Below, piece after piece: positions 48,645-55,749 of a DNA stretch of 64,000 nt. Origin of the DNA: Pelagicoccus enzymogenes. GTDB taxonomy: Bacteria > Verrucomicrobiota > Verrucomicrobiia > Opitutales > Opitutaceae. Location of the stretch: the NCBI RefSeq assembly GCF_014803405.1, contig NZ_JACYFG010000004.1, positions 94,304 to 158,303 of the forward strand. Direction: 5' to 3'. How positions within the stretch are numbered: position 1 is the stretch's first letter; every line of letters starts with the position of its first letter. The notes below the pieces were generated by a model that saw only the letters and a program-made list of their open reading frames with translations, searched no databases and was not told the DNA's origin. Both the position numbers and the translations under genes were made by a program.

Positions 48645-49251
48645 AATCCTTCTCGTAGACGACCACGTCGTCCTGCGCATGGGACTTGCGACAGCAGCAA
48701 ACTGCGAGCCAGACATGGAAGTGGTCGGCCAAGCAGAGAACGGAGAAGAAGCCCTGGAAAAGTGTCGGCTTCTAAATCCTGACGTAGTCGTTCTCGACCT
48801 ACGAATGCCGAAAATTGGCGGAATCGAAACGATCAAGTTGCTGAAAAAGGAGAATAATTCAGTACGCGTACTGGTCTTCAGCAACTACGCCAGCGGCGAA
48901 GAGGCGACTCAAGCCTATCGAGCAGGAGCTTCCGGTTTCGTCGTTAAGGACATGCCACTCGACAACCTCATTGAGGGCATTCGCAGCGTCTACCAAGGCG
49001 ACCAATACCTCCCCACGGAGATCGCGACCCGACTGAGCCGCCAAGCGCTCTCGCATCTCACCAAGCGTGAGCTAGAGGTTTTAAGCTACGTCGCCAAAGG
49101 CCTCAGCAACAAAGAAATCGCAGCCGAGCTAGAACTGGTCGAAGGCACCATCAAGGTCCATATTACCAACATCCTCTCGAAGCTCGGAGTCTCGGATCGA
49201 ACCCAAGCCATCCTGACAGCCGTAAAGCGAGGGCTCATTCACATCGAATGA
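48625..49251 (+). CDS. LuxR/NarL-family response regulator
   Basis: A 208-residue protein with a receiver domain (1-120, acidic pair Asp12-Asp13, phospho-acceptor Asp58 in VVVLDLRMP, Lys in VVKDMPL) and a C-terminal LuxR helix-turn-helix (about 145-205: LTKRELEVLSYVAKGLSNKEIAAELELVEGTIKVHI, read in parts). It partners the kinase whose gene it overlaps. Such regulators bind short inverted repeats; the CTATA-type repeats at 45373-45390, 38975-38992 and perhaps 22225-22260 are candidates. Targets are likely the ASPIC/TonB genes or the kinase operon itself, by proximity. Confidence 0.94.
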   Translation: MNDKKIRILLVDDHVVLRMGLATAANCEPDMEVVGQAENGEEALEKCRLLNPDVVVLDLRMPKIGGIETIKLLKKENNSVRVLVFSNYASGEEATQAYRAGASGFVVKDMPLDNLIEGIRSVYQGDQYLPTEIATRLSRQALSHLTKRELEVLSYVAKGLSNKEIAAELELVEGTIKVHITNILSKLGVSDRTQAILTAVKRGLIHIE

Positions 49252-49792
49252 CCCTTCCCGTCGATACCGCACTCACGCCTCGCGAGCGACTATCCAAAAT
49301 CCGGCAACTCAATAATGGCCTGCACTTCTTTTTAGGAGCGATCTTCCCCCTACACCACTCCCTAGATCGGAAAAGTCTTCTCGCATGCAAGAGCTCATTG
49401 CCGATGAGCCTCTCGCTTCCAAGGAGCCCCCCCCCCCTGATCTATTCGGGACAGGAAGCGGGCCGCGGTTGGGTATGGAATCTTGAACAGCAAACGGGTA
49501 CATTCCTCGAAGCTTGCTTCGCTGGTAATTCTTGCGATTCAACAAGCCCCGTCGCGCGAAGCGTTTGTTTGCCGTGATGCCCCGTCGCGGTCTCTCCGCG
49601 ATCGACGGAGTCGATAGCTTGCTGCGGGGTGGCAAACAAAGGGCGCAGATATTCACTACGACGAAAAGGTCAACCCGTAGCTGCTTTCATCAATTCCGTA
49701 GACCATGAAGCGGGCAACGACTTGCGCTACCGCATCGCTCGCGGGAACGAGGCCGATAAGAGCTAAGCCCGAAACCTGAAGCCAACGCCCAC
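49252..49792. other. Intergenic region with large imperfect cruciform
   Basis: No convincing gene. The segment 49564-49640 is a 77-base structured element: TTTGTTTGCC pairs exactly with GGCAAACAAA, then CCCCG with CGGGG, with an inner GCGG/CCGC hairpin. A frame ending GNEADKS before the TAA near 49767 might be a coding remnant but has no start. A GCTTGCTGC stretch is shared with repeats at 60549 and 61776. Confidence 0.45.
49564..49640. repeat. Cruciform/REP-like element
   Basis: A perfect 10-bp outer stem plus a 5-bp inner stem (CCCCG/CGGGG) enclose a loop with its own hairpins. The organisation is that of a small palindromic repeat or a non-autonomous element. No second full copy is in the window. 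Confidence 0.4.
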
Positions 49793-49834
49793 AAAAAAAG
49801 GGAAGTCGTATTAGTAACTCAAATACAACTTCCC
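49793..49834 (-). terminator. Rho-independent terminator of the small secreted protein gene
   Basis: On the minus strand GGGAAGT then GTATT pair with AATAC then ACTTCCC around a short loop, followed by a run of seven T (49799-49793). It lies 24 bases after the stop at 49858 and supports that gene being real. Confidence 0.88.
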
Positions 49835-49857
49835 GCTCGTTTCACAAACAAGCTATT

Positions 49858-50202
49858 TTAGCTTGAGCTCACCCCAGAAACGGCGGGGGCTTTGGGAAAA
49901 GAGGACGCCCCATTCAAAGGGCGACGCCTCAACTCCACCCGCGGATCCGTATCCGCAGTTCGAGACAACCTTAGTTCAGCCGAACGATTCCCCCCTCGGG
50001 CAACTTTGCCCTTGGATACCGTCTCGGAGTGCTGGCGAGGCAAAACGCGATCCCCCTTTCCAGTCAGAGCGGAGACCGATGCTCCCGCCTGATTCCCAGA
50101 CTTCGGAAAGCGAGAGCGCTCCAAGGAATACTGCTCCGCAGTTAAACTTACCTGCCCCGCAAGCAATAGCAGGGACAACGACAATACTGTTTTAGTCTTC
50201 AT
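49858..50202 (-). CDS. Small secreted protein of unknown function in the sigma-54 locus
   Basis: A 114-residue protein with a standard signal peptide (TVLSLSLLLLAGQVSLTAEQ). The mature part is basic, Ser/Arg-rich and low in hydrophobic residues (GKVARGGNRSAELRLSRTADTD, read in parts), so probably disordered. No family is recognised. Reality is supported by the leader, the dedicated terminator at 49793-49834 and a minus-strand -24/-12-like promoter (50279-50295). It is divergent from the ECF/LpxR operon and appears to share its upstream activator sites, so it may take part in the same envelope response. Confidence 0.7.
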   Translation of the reverse strand: MKTKTVLSLSLLLLAGQVSLTAEQYSLERSRFPKSGNQAGASVSALTGKGDRVLPRQHSETVSKGKVARGGNRSAELRLSRTADTDPRVELRRRPLNGASSFPKAPAVSGVSSS

Positions 50203-50278
50203 GTGTAATTATTATTTCCATACATGAAGCAACGTTTTGAAAACAATATGGCTGCGCAGCACAGCCTGTTTCGAAAGC

Positions 50279-50295
50279 AGCAAATGCGGCCCCTT
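50279..50295 (-). promoter_or_regulatory. Sigma-54-like promoter of the small secreted protein gene
   Basis: On the minus strand AAGGGGCCGCATTTGCT fits GG-N10-GC with a perfect TTGCT at -12 and GG plus C at -24. The predicted start is near 50268, giving a leader of about 66 bases. Confidence 0.5.
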
Positions 50296-50380
50296 ATAGT
50301 GAAGCGCCTTTTTCTGCTTTAACCTCCATCAACGAGAACCCTAGCCCCGCTACCCTCCGCATGCAGACTTAGGATTTCGT

Positions 50381-50394
50381 CACGATATTTCGTG
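50381..50394. promoter_or_regulatory. Upstream activator site 1 (CACGATATTTCGTG)
   Basis: A near-palindrome with CACGA/TCGTG arms. It lies 40 bases centre-to-centre from the second site, close to four helical turns, and upstream of both divergent -24/-12-like promoters. Confidence 0.6.
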
Positions 50395-50420
50395 CTCCAC
50401 TGCCTCAACTTTTCGCCTAT

Positions 50421-50434
50421 CACGAAATTTCGTT
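50421..50434. promoter_or_regulatory. Upstream activator site 2 (CACGAAATTTCGTT)
   Basis: It contains the perfect 12-base palindrome ACGAAATTTCGT. It lies about 70 bases before the ECF operon promoter. The motif resembles the palindromes bound by FhlA-type sigma-54 activators. Confidence 0.6.
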
Positions 50435-50503
50435 TAACAAGAAAAGGCTCCCAAAAACCCATTAACCACTTTCCTACAGCCACTTACACTGCAACAGAAA
50501 AAT

Positions 50504-50520
50504 TTGGCACAAGCTTTGGT
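50504..50520 (+). promoter_or_regulatory. Sigma-54 promoter of the ECF sigma/LpxR operon
   Basis: TTGGCACAAGCTTTGGT matches the TTGGCACG-N4-TTGCT consensus with two deviations (G to A after CAC, and the C of -12 to G). GG and the -12 G have the right ten-base spacing. The predicted start is near 50531, about 60 bases before the ATG at 50593. Confidence 0.65.
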
Positions 50521-50592
50521 AAAAGGACTGTGAACGCGTTGCCGCAACTACGAGGCGACGCACCAGAGAAACCGTTCACTTGTACCTAAACC

Positions 50593-51090
50593 ATGCACGA
50601 CACCACCAAAACCCAGTCCAAGCTCTCTCCGCGGGAGCTTCTGCGAGCAGCGACTCGCTTCGCCCTATCCCTCACACGCAATCATTCAGACGCCGAGGAC
50701 CTCGCCCAGATTGCCTGGATGAAACTGCAAAAGAAGTACGGGAGCGTCGACAACCGGCGCCTTCTCTTCGTCGCCATTCGCAATACTCACTTCGACCAAC
50801 TGAGACGCACGCGCGTCGTCAGCTTCAGCCCTTTGGAGTCGGCCCCGGAACCGTCCCGCAGCGAGACGCCAGGCCACAGCCTCGATCTGGAAACCACTCT
50901 CTCGACTCTCTCCGAAGCGGAACGAACCACCCTCCAACTCAACATCATGGAAGGCTACACCGCTATCCAGATTGGCGAAAAGTTGGGCATGCCTCGCGGC
51001 ACCGTCCTCAGCCACATGTCCCGAGCCCGCAGCAAGCTGCGCAAAGCCTTCGGACCAGAGTTCGGCGCCCTAGAGGGCCAAGTCGCCTAG
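50593..51090 (+). CDS. ECF-type RNA polymerase sigma factor
   Basis: A 165-residue protein. Region 2 (RFALSLTRNHSDAEDLAQIAWMKL, then FVAIRNTHFDQLRR) and region 4 (LSEAERTTLQLNIMEGYTAIQIGEKLGMPRGTVLSHMSRARSKLR, read in parts) are typical of sigma-70 region 2/4 ECF factors. No anti-sigma gene is adjacent; the next gene, 14 bases downstream, is an LpxR-like deacylase. The gene follows a sigma-54-like promoter, an unusual cascade in which sigma-54 would switch on an ECF factor. Longer ORF calls here read through this gene in another frame and were set aside. Confidence 0.9.
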   Translation: MHDTTKTQSKLSPRELLRAATRFALSLTRNHSDAEDLAQIAWMKLQKKYGSVDNRRLLFVAIRNTHFDQLRRTRVVSFSPLESAPEPSRSETPGHSLDLETTLSTLSEAERTTLQLNIMEGYTAIQIGEKLGMPRGTVLSHMSRARSKLRKAFGPEFGALEGQVA

Positions 51091-51104
51091 CTGCCGATCG
51101 AACC

Positions 51105-52070
51105 ATGAACGCGCTCATCAAAAGATGCTGGATCGCTCTCGCGCTCCTCGCGGCCACCGCCACCTTTGCCCAAGAGGGGGAAAGCGACGAGGGTCAATTC
51201 CTGAGCTTCACGCTGGAGAACGACGCGCCCAACGGCACCGACCGCTACTACAGCTCCGGCATCGAAGTAACTTGGTCGAAATGGCAACGCTTGCTTCCGG
51301 CTCTGCCCTTCGAACTCAGCTTCCCCGCCCCGCCGCCACCCGCGATCCGCGACCTGCCAAACTTCCACGCAGGCCAATCCTACAGCCTGCGAAGCATCGC
51401 CGTCGGCCAACAAATCTATACGCCGGCCGATCTTTCGAATCCCGACTACCTTCCCAGCGACCGACCTTATGCAGGCTGGAGCTATCTCCAACTTTCGCTC
51501 GCCCGCGCATGGGGACACCAGCGCCAGAGCGTCGCCATCGAAGTCGGAACCTTCGGGCCCAACTCCCAAGCCGACGAAGCTCAGCGCTCATTCCACAAAC
51601 TGATCGGCAGCGCCGTGCCCCAAGGCTGGGAACATCAAGTAAAGAACCATGTATCGGCAGACTTGATACTGACGAGAGACGACCGTCTGCTCAGCCAACG
51701 CATTCTAGGCGACTATCGCCTAAACCTAAGCAGCTCGCAGAAGCTCCGCTTGGGAAGCGCTAATAGCAAACTGGAGCTTGGATTCGCCACCGACTTCGCC
51801 AAAGGAACTCCGGGCAGCGATCGACGCTCGATCCGCTACTTCAGCCGCGGATCCATAAGCTTGGTCGGCAGGGACCGCAGCCTCAGCAATCCCTACCGCG
51901 AATCGTCTACAGGGGTCGCCAAAGCCAGTCTCGTTCCTAGGTTGGAAGCTGGCTTCGAATACCAATTGCCCAAAGCCAAGCTTAGTTTCAGCATCGTTCG
52001 CCTCGGCAAGCAATTCGCGTCGCAAGAAGGGGATCACAGCTTTGCCTCAATCAGCTATAGCCTTTGGTGA
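51105..52070 (+). CDS. lpxR: LpxR-like lipid A deacylase (DUF2219 family)
   Basis: A 321-residue outer-membrane protein with a signal peptide (CWIALALLAATATFAQE). The family motif FTLENDAPNGTDRYYSSGI holds the Asn-Asp pair and the loop that binds calcium and substrate in Salmonella LpxR. DRPYAGWSYLQLSLAR and GTFGPNSQADEAQRSFHKL (with the likely catalytic His) follow, then GWEHQVKNH. The C-terminus is a strand pattern ending in aromatic YSLW, as in 12-stranded barrels. The family removes the 3'-acyloxyacyl group of lipid A and so remodels the outer leaflet. Co-transcription with the ECF factor suggests envelope-stress control. The gene converges on the sigma-54 activator gene. Confidence 0.85.
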   Translation: MNALIKRCWIALALLAATATFAQEGESDEGQFLSFTLENDAPNGTDRYYSSGIEVTWSKWQRLLPALPFELSFPAPPPPAIRDLPNFHAGQSYSLRSIAVGQQIYTPADLSNPDYLPSDRPYAGWSYLQLSLARAWGHQRQSVAIEVGTFGPNSQADEAQRSFHKLIGSAVPQGWEHQVKNHVSADLILTRDDRLLSQRILGDYRLNLSSSQKLRLGSANSKLELGFATDFAKGTPGSDRRSIRYFSRGSISLVGRDRSLSNPYRESSTGVAKASLVPRLEAGFEYQLPKAKLSFSIVRLGKQFASQEGDHSFASISYSLW

Positions 52071-52116
52071 GTCGAGCCAACTTGACTCCACGTATTCTAT
52101 ATTCCGATACATCTTC

Positions 52117-53742
52117 CTACTCTTCCCACGGCCGTTGCTTGGCCCTTAACTCGATGCCAAGCTTCTTCATCCGCGAGGCGAGCGTGCTCGGCTTGAGTCC
52201 GAGCACGCTCGCCGCCCCGTCCTCGCCGTAAACACGCCCTTCCGTCACTTTCAGGGCGTTGAGGATGTTGCGCCGCTGCAGCTCGACCATTTGGTCTTCA
52301 TTCATCACCGCATCCTCGGAGACCGGACTCGCAACTTGACCGCCAACGGAGCTTTCCCCTGTCGGCACCTCAAAACGCAAACTTTTGCCACGACTCGTAA
52401 TCAAGGCTCGCTCCACCTGATTCTGCAACTCCCGCACATTCCCCGGCCAATCGTAGCGAGCCAAGGCTTGTAGTTGCGATTTACTTACACTTGGCATCTT
52501 CAAGCCATGCCGCTTTACCAAGTGCTCCACGAAGTGGGCGAGCAGGGCTGGAATATCCTCTCGACGCTCCCTCAAGGCCGGGGCCTCGATGGGAAACACA
52601 TTGAGGCGGTAGTAGAGGTCCTCGCGAAAACGCTTCTCCTGCACCTCCTCCTTCAAGTTTCGATTGGTAGCCGCGATGATGCGCACGTCGACATGGCGCG
52701 TTCGATCCTCGCCCACCCGCTCGTATTGCCCTTCCTGCAACACCCGCAGCAGCTTTGCCTGCAAGTCGAAGGGCATTTCTCCTACCTCGTCTAAAAAGAG
52801 GGTGCCGCCCGCCGCCGCTTCGAAGCGCCCGGGGCGGTCGCGCAAGGCGCCGGTGAACGCTCCCTTGGCATGGCCGAAGAGCTCGCTTTCAAACAAGCTC
52901 GCCGGAATGCCCGCGCAATTCACGCGGATCATCGGCTGATCCTTGCGCTGACTGCGTCGGTGGATTTCGCGAGCAATCAGCTCCTTGCCGGTGCCCGACT
53001 CCCCTGTTACCAAAACATTGGCCCCCGTAGCCGCCACCAACTCGATTTTGGATACGATTTGTTGCACCGGCTCGCTGCGACCCACGATTTCGCCGAAGCT
53101 CCGGCTCTCCTCCACTTCGGTACGCAAGTATTCGTTTTCCAACTCCAGCTTGCCATGCAGCTCCCGTATCTGTTCGAACGCCTCCGCATTCGCAATGGCC
53201 ATCGCCAGGTGGTCGGCGACCATCCTCTGGAAACGGGCGAGATTCTGGTCGATCTCCCGGCGAATGAAAATTCCCAATACGCCCAAGACCTTGCCTCGAA
53301 ACAACAGCGGCTGAGCATTGATCCCCTTGATGCCCTCGTCGATCGCCCACTTCGGATCCACCACCCAGGTCCGATCTTCCTTGAGATTGACCGTGACCGA
53401 CTGACCCGTTTGGGCCACGTGCCCGACTTTTCTCACCCCGATTGGAAAACGAGCGAAACGCCCGTCCAAGCGATTCCACACTTCGCTCTTGTTCACCATG
53501 GAGCGTCCGCCACTGGCAACCAAGTGCATGCACTTCACATGCTTCTGGCACTCCTCCGCCAAGTGACAGCGATCGCATATGTCGCCCTCCCGCAGCTGCC
53601 AAACCCGCACCAAGGCGACATCCTCCCACTCGGAGATCACTTGGGCAGCCGTATCCAAAAGCCGCTGACAATTGTGTTCCTGAGGCAGCTTGAGCAACAA
53701 GTCCGCCAATGCCTCCAAGCCTTTCGTGAGCGTGCTCTCCAT
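52117..53742 (-). CDS. Sigma-54-dependent activator with Cys-cluster GAF domain (FhlA/NorR-like)
   Basis: A 541-residue protein. A GAF sensor (about 20-190) carries four cysteines in close order (Cys56, Cys59, Cys65 and Cys71 in CDRCHLAEECQKHVKC), followed by the 'MHLVASGG' core. After a short coiled coil comes an AAA+ domain with Walker A GESGTGKE (247-254), the sigma-54 contact motif GAFTGA (294-299), Walker B TLFLDEVGE (Asp318) and the arginine finger region. A Fis-type helix-turn-helix (about 495-535, AASVLGLKPSTLASRMKKLG) ends the chain. It should activate sigma-54 promoters from palindromic upstream sites. Related palindromes lie directly before its own start (53754-53790) and upstream of 50593. 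The Cys cluster could hold a metal or Fe-S centre. Confidence 0.93.
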   Translation of the reverse strand: MESTLTKGLEALADLLLKLPQEHNCQRLLDTAAQVISEWEDVALVRVWQLREGDICDRCHLAEECQKHVKCMHLVASGGRSMVNKSEVWNRLDGRFARFPIGVRKVGHVAQTGQSVTVNLKEDRTWVVDPKWAIDEGIKGINAQPLLFRGKVLGVLGIFIRREIDQNLARFQRMVADHLAMAIANAEAFEQIRELHGKLELENEYLRTEVEESRSFGEIVGRSEPVQQIVSKIELVAATGANVLVTGESGTGKELIAREIHRRSQRKDQPMIRVNCAGIPASLFESELFGHAKGAFTGALRDRPGRFEAAAGGTLFLDEVGEMPFDLQAKLLRVLQEGQYERVGEDRTRHVDVRIIAATNRNLKEEVQEKRFREDLYYRLNVFPIEAPALRERREDIPALLAHFVEHLVKRHGLKMPSVSKSQLQALARYDWPGNVRELQNQVERALITSRGKSLRFEVPTGESSVGGQVASPVSEDAVMNEDQMVELQRRNILNALKVTEGRVYGEDGAASVLGLKPSTLASRMKKLGIELRAKQRPWEE

Positions 53743-53753
53743 ACCACCATGAA

Positions 53754-53767
53754 CACGACATTTCGTG
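53754..53767. promoter_or_regulatory. Activator site 3 (CACGACATTTCGTG)
   Basis: A palindrome of the same form as the sites at 50381 and 50421, starting 12 bases before the activator ATG. It suggests autoregulation and could also serve the divergent AhpD-like gene. Confidence 0.6.
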
Positions 53768-53776
53768 GTACATCAA

Positions 53777-53790
53777 CACTATATTTCGCG
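53777..53790. promoter_or_regulatory. Activator site 4, degenerate (CACTATATTTCGCG)
   Basis: It matches site 1 at 12 of 14 positions, 23 bases centre-to-centre from site 3 (about two helical turns). Confidence 0.45.
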
Positions 53791-53905
53791 TTCCCCAAGA
53801 TATCGCCAGAGCTTTCCCGACAGGGAAATATTCTCTAAACACTGTCCTTCAATTACTTATAGCAAACAAGCACCTTCTTGGCGCAGCCTGTGATAAAGGG
53901 TTGGC

Positions 53906-54466
53906 ATGTTCGAAAACGAATCGAGAATCAGCCAAGTCAACACGGAGGCCCTACCGGCGCCCCTTCGTCTCGAGTTGCAGAAGCTGGCAGGCGGAGCACG
54001 CAGCCTTGAGGGCTTCCTGCAGGTGCTCGCGAACGCCCCGCTCATGCTGGAGGCCTACCTTGTATTCGGAAACGCTCTCGACAAGTGCAGCCTTTCGGAA
54101 GAGCTGCAGGCCAAGCTCTTCCTCGCGATCGGCGAATTGGCAAGCAGCTCCTACGACGTGTCCGCCGCCACTTCCCGAGCTAAGGCCCTCGGAATCAGCG
54201 AGGAGGAAATCAAACGCGCCCGCTGTGGCTTGTCCGACTTTCCCCTTCATCGCGCCGCCCTCGCTTTTGCCCGTCAGCTGATACGCAAGCACGGCCATCT
54301 CACGGACGAGGAGCTCAACAGCCTCCGACGCTCCATCCACGACGAACGAACCATCGTGGAAATCGTCGCAGCCGTGGCCCAAGTCCACTTCGCAAGCCTG
54401 CTCAACAACCTCGCGAACACCCCCTTGGACCATCCTCCAGCCCAAGAGATACGAGACCTTAGTTAA
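53906..54466 (+). CDS. AhpD-like (CMD-fold) protein lacking the redox cysteines
   Basis: A 186-residue helical protein. Its layout follows the carboxymuconolactone decarboxylase/AhpD fold (LEGFLQVLANAPLMLEAYLVFGNALDKCSLSEELQAKL, read in parts), the same as the intact AhpD-like protein at 55118. The position of the CxxC/His motif reads SSYDVSAAT (about 81-89), so both cysteines and the proton-relay His are gone (replaced by Ser, Asp and Ala). It cannot act as a thiol peroxidase; it may bind a ligand or pair with the active paralogue. A weak -24/-12-like sequence (TTGGCGCAGCCTGTGAT, 53878-53894) lies directly before the ATG. The small membrane protein gene follows 36 bases later. Confidence 0.72.
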   Translation: MFENESRISQVNTEALPAPLRLELQKLAGGARSLEGFLQVLANAPLMLEAYLVFGNALDKCSLSEELQAKLFLAIGELASSSYDVSAATSRAKALGISEEEIKRARCGLSDFPLHRAALAFARQLIRKHGHLTDEELNSLRRSIHDERTIVEIVAAVAQVHFASLLNNLANTPLDHPPAQEIRDLS

Positions 54467-54502
54467 CACATTTCTACGTAACCATAAACCTAATACAATA
54501 AA

Positions 54503-54952
54503 ATGAAGATAAACTGGACCAACGCAATCGTCGCCGGAATCCTCGGCACCATCCTATTCGACATCTCCGGATTCCTGATGACAGGAACCTGGTGGGACAT
54601 CCCCGGCCTCATCGGCCAAAAGCTGGGATACGGGCTCCTGGGAGGACTGCCCGTTCACTACGGAAACGGCATCGCCCTCTCCGTCATCTATGCGGCCCTC
54701 CGCCCATCGCTCTTCGGCCCCGAGTGGTTTCGAGCTTTCGCCTACACCACCGCCCAAACCGTGCTCATCGTGTGGTTCTTCATGCTCCCGCTGCTCGGAG
54801 CCGGCATCGCCGGATGGGACCTCAACAAGGCCCTGCCCATCATCACCTTGGTTCGCCATTACGCCTACATGGTGCCGCTCGCCTTGATGCTCAATCCCCA
54901 GAGCCAGTTTTCGACTCTCTTCGGAAAGCCGAGCGACCCGCAACCTTGCTGA
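54503..54952 (+). CDS. Small polytopic membrane protein of unknown function
   Basis: A 149-residue protein with four predicted helices (AIVAGILGTILFDISGFLM, IGQKLGYGLLGGLPVHY, AFAYTTAQTVLIVWFFMLPLLGAGIAG, and LVRHYAYMVPLALML). Charged loop residues are few. I recognise no family with confidence, though the glycine-rich first helix and the WWDIPGL loop look like small DUF membrane proteins linked to oxidoreductases. It sits between the two AhpD-like genes on the same strand and probably belongs to one transcript. A role in holding or feeding redox partners at the membrane is only a guess. Confidence 0.72.
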   Translation: MKINWTNAIVAGILGTILFDISGFLMTGTWWDIPGLIGQKLGYGLLGGLPVHYGNGIALSVIYAALRPSLFGPEWFRAFAYTTAQTVLIVWFFMLPLLGAGIAGWDLNKALPIITLVRHYAYMVPLALMLNPQSQFSTLFGKPSDPQPC

Positions 54953-55117
54953 AAGCGGAATGCAAACCCTCGAGAGCGAACGACTCCGAAGGAAGCTTCA
55001 ACTCCAGGAGTTCCTCTCACGCACCACGCTAACCGCATCGCTGCACCCTCAACGTATTCACTCTTTAGCGACACTCAACACCCTAAAACCAAAACAACTC
55101 ATCATCAAAAAAATATC

Positions 55118-55669
55118 ATGAACAGAATAAAACTAATCGAAGCAGAAAACGCAGCGCCCGCCACGGCATCGCTTTACCAAGCGGTCAAGTCCAAGCTAGG
55201 ACTCGTCCCCAATATGGTGAAAGCGCTCGGCAACAGCAGCACCGCCCTCGAGGGCTACCTCGGACTCAGCGGAGCCGTATCCAAAGGCAGCCTACGTCCG
55301 TCGACCCGCGAGAAGATCGCTCTCCTACTCGCCGAGGAAAACAGCTGCGAGTACTGCCTGCGGGCCCACACTGCCATCAGCGGATCGCTCAAGATCCCTG
55401 CGGGCGAAATCGCAGAGGCGCGTCGCGGCACTGCCTACGACGTCAAGGAGCAAACCTTGCTGACCCTCTCCAAGGAGATCCTGGAAACCCGCGGCGCCGT
55501 AAGCGACGAAACCCTGCAAACGGCCCGCCGAGCCAACGTGAGCGATGAGGAGATCGCCGAGGTCGCTGCCAACGTGGCCCTCAACATCTACACCAACTAC
55601 TTCAATCGCCTGGCTCAGACCGAAAACGACTTCCCAGCCGTGGAAGCATGCTCCTGCCAAAACGCCTAA
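55118..55669 (+). CDS. AhpD-like carboxymuconolactone decarboxylase family protein, active type
   Basis: A 183-residue protein with the full CMD/AhpD signature: Cys77-x2-Cys80 and His84 in SCEYCLRAHT, after the helix STREKIALLLAEEN. A second helical repeat follows (SDEEIAEVAANVALNIYTNYFNRLA). The AhpD class reduces peroxides or partner thiols through the CxxC pair. A Cys-containing tail (EACSCQNA) is an extra feature. It lies in the redox cluster after its cysteine-free paralogue and a membrane protein; a GC-rich hairpin (55706-55732) follows it. Confidence 0.88.
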   Translation: MNRIKLIEAENAAPATASLYQAVKSKLGLVPNMVKALGNSSTALEGYLGLSGAVSKGSLRPSTREKIALLLAEENSCEYCLRAHTAISGSLKIPAGEIAEARRGTAYDVKEQTLLTLSKEILETRGAVSDETLQTARRANVSDEEIAEVAANVALNIYTNYFNRLAQTENDFPAVEACSCQNA

Positions 55670-55705
55670 TCGCGGCGTTCTCAACAAAACAACATCCAAC
55701 GAATC

Positions 55706-55732
55706 GCGGCAGGGGCCACAAGCCCCTGCCGC
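55706..55732 (+). terminator. GC-rich intercistronic hairpin
   Basis: GCGGCAGGGGC pairs perfectly (11 bp) with GCCCCTGCCGC around CACAA. No T-run follows, so it is more likely an mRNA stability or attenuation hairpin than a full terminator. Similar hairpins occur at 57696 and 59932. Confidence 0.5.
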
Positions 55733-55749
55733 CTAAAACACCCAAGAAG

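Noticed and set aside
50580..52070. 496-codon frame joining the ECF region and the LpxR-like protein
   Set aside because: Its first part reads the sigma factor gene out of frame. The LpxR part has its own ATG and signal peptide at 51105.
52870..53838. Long open frames on both strands over the sigma-54 activator gene
   Set aside because: They are antisense or out-of-frame shadows of the AAA+ activator, whose motifs are complete.
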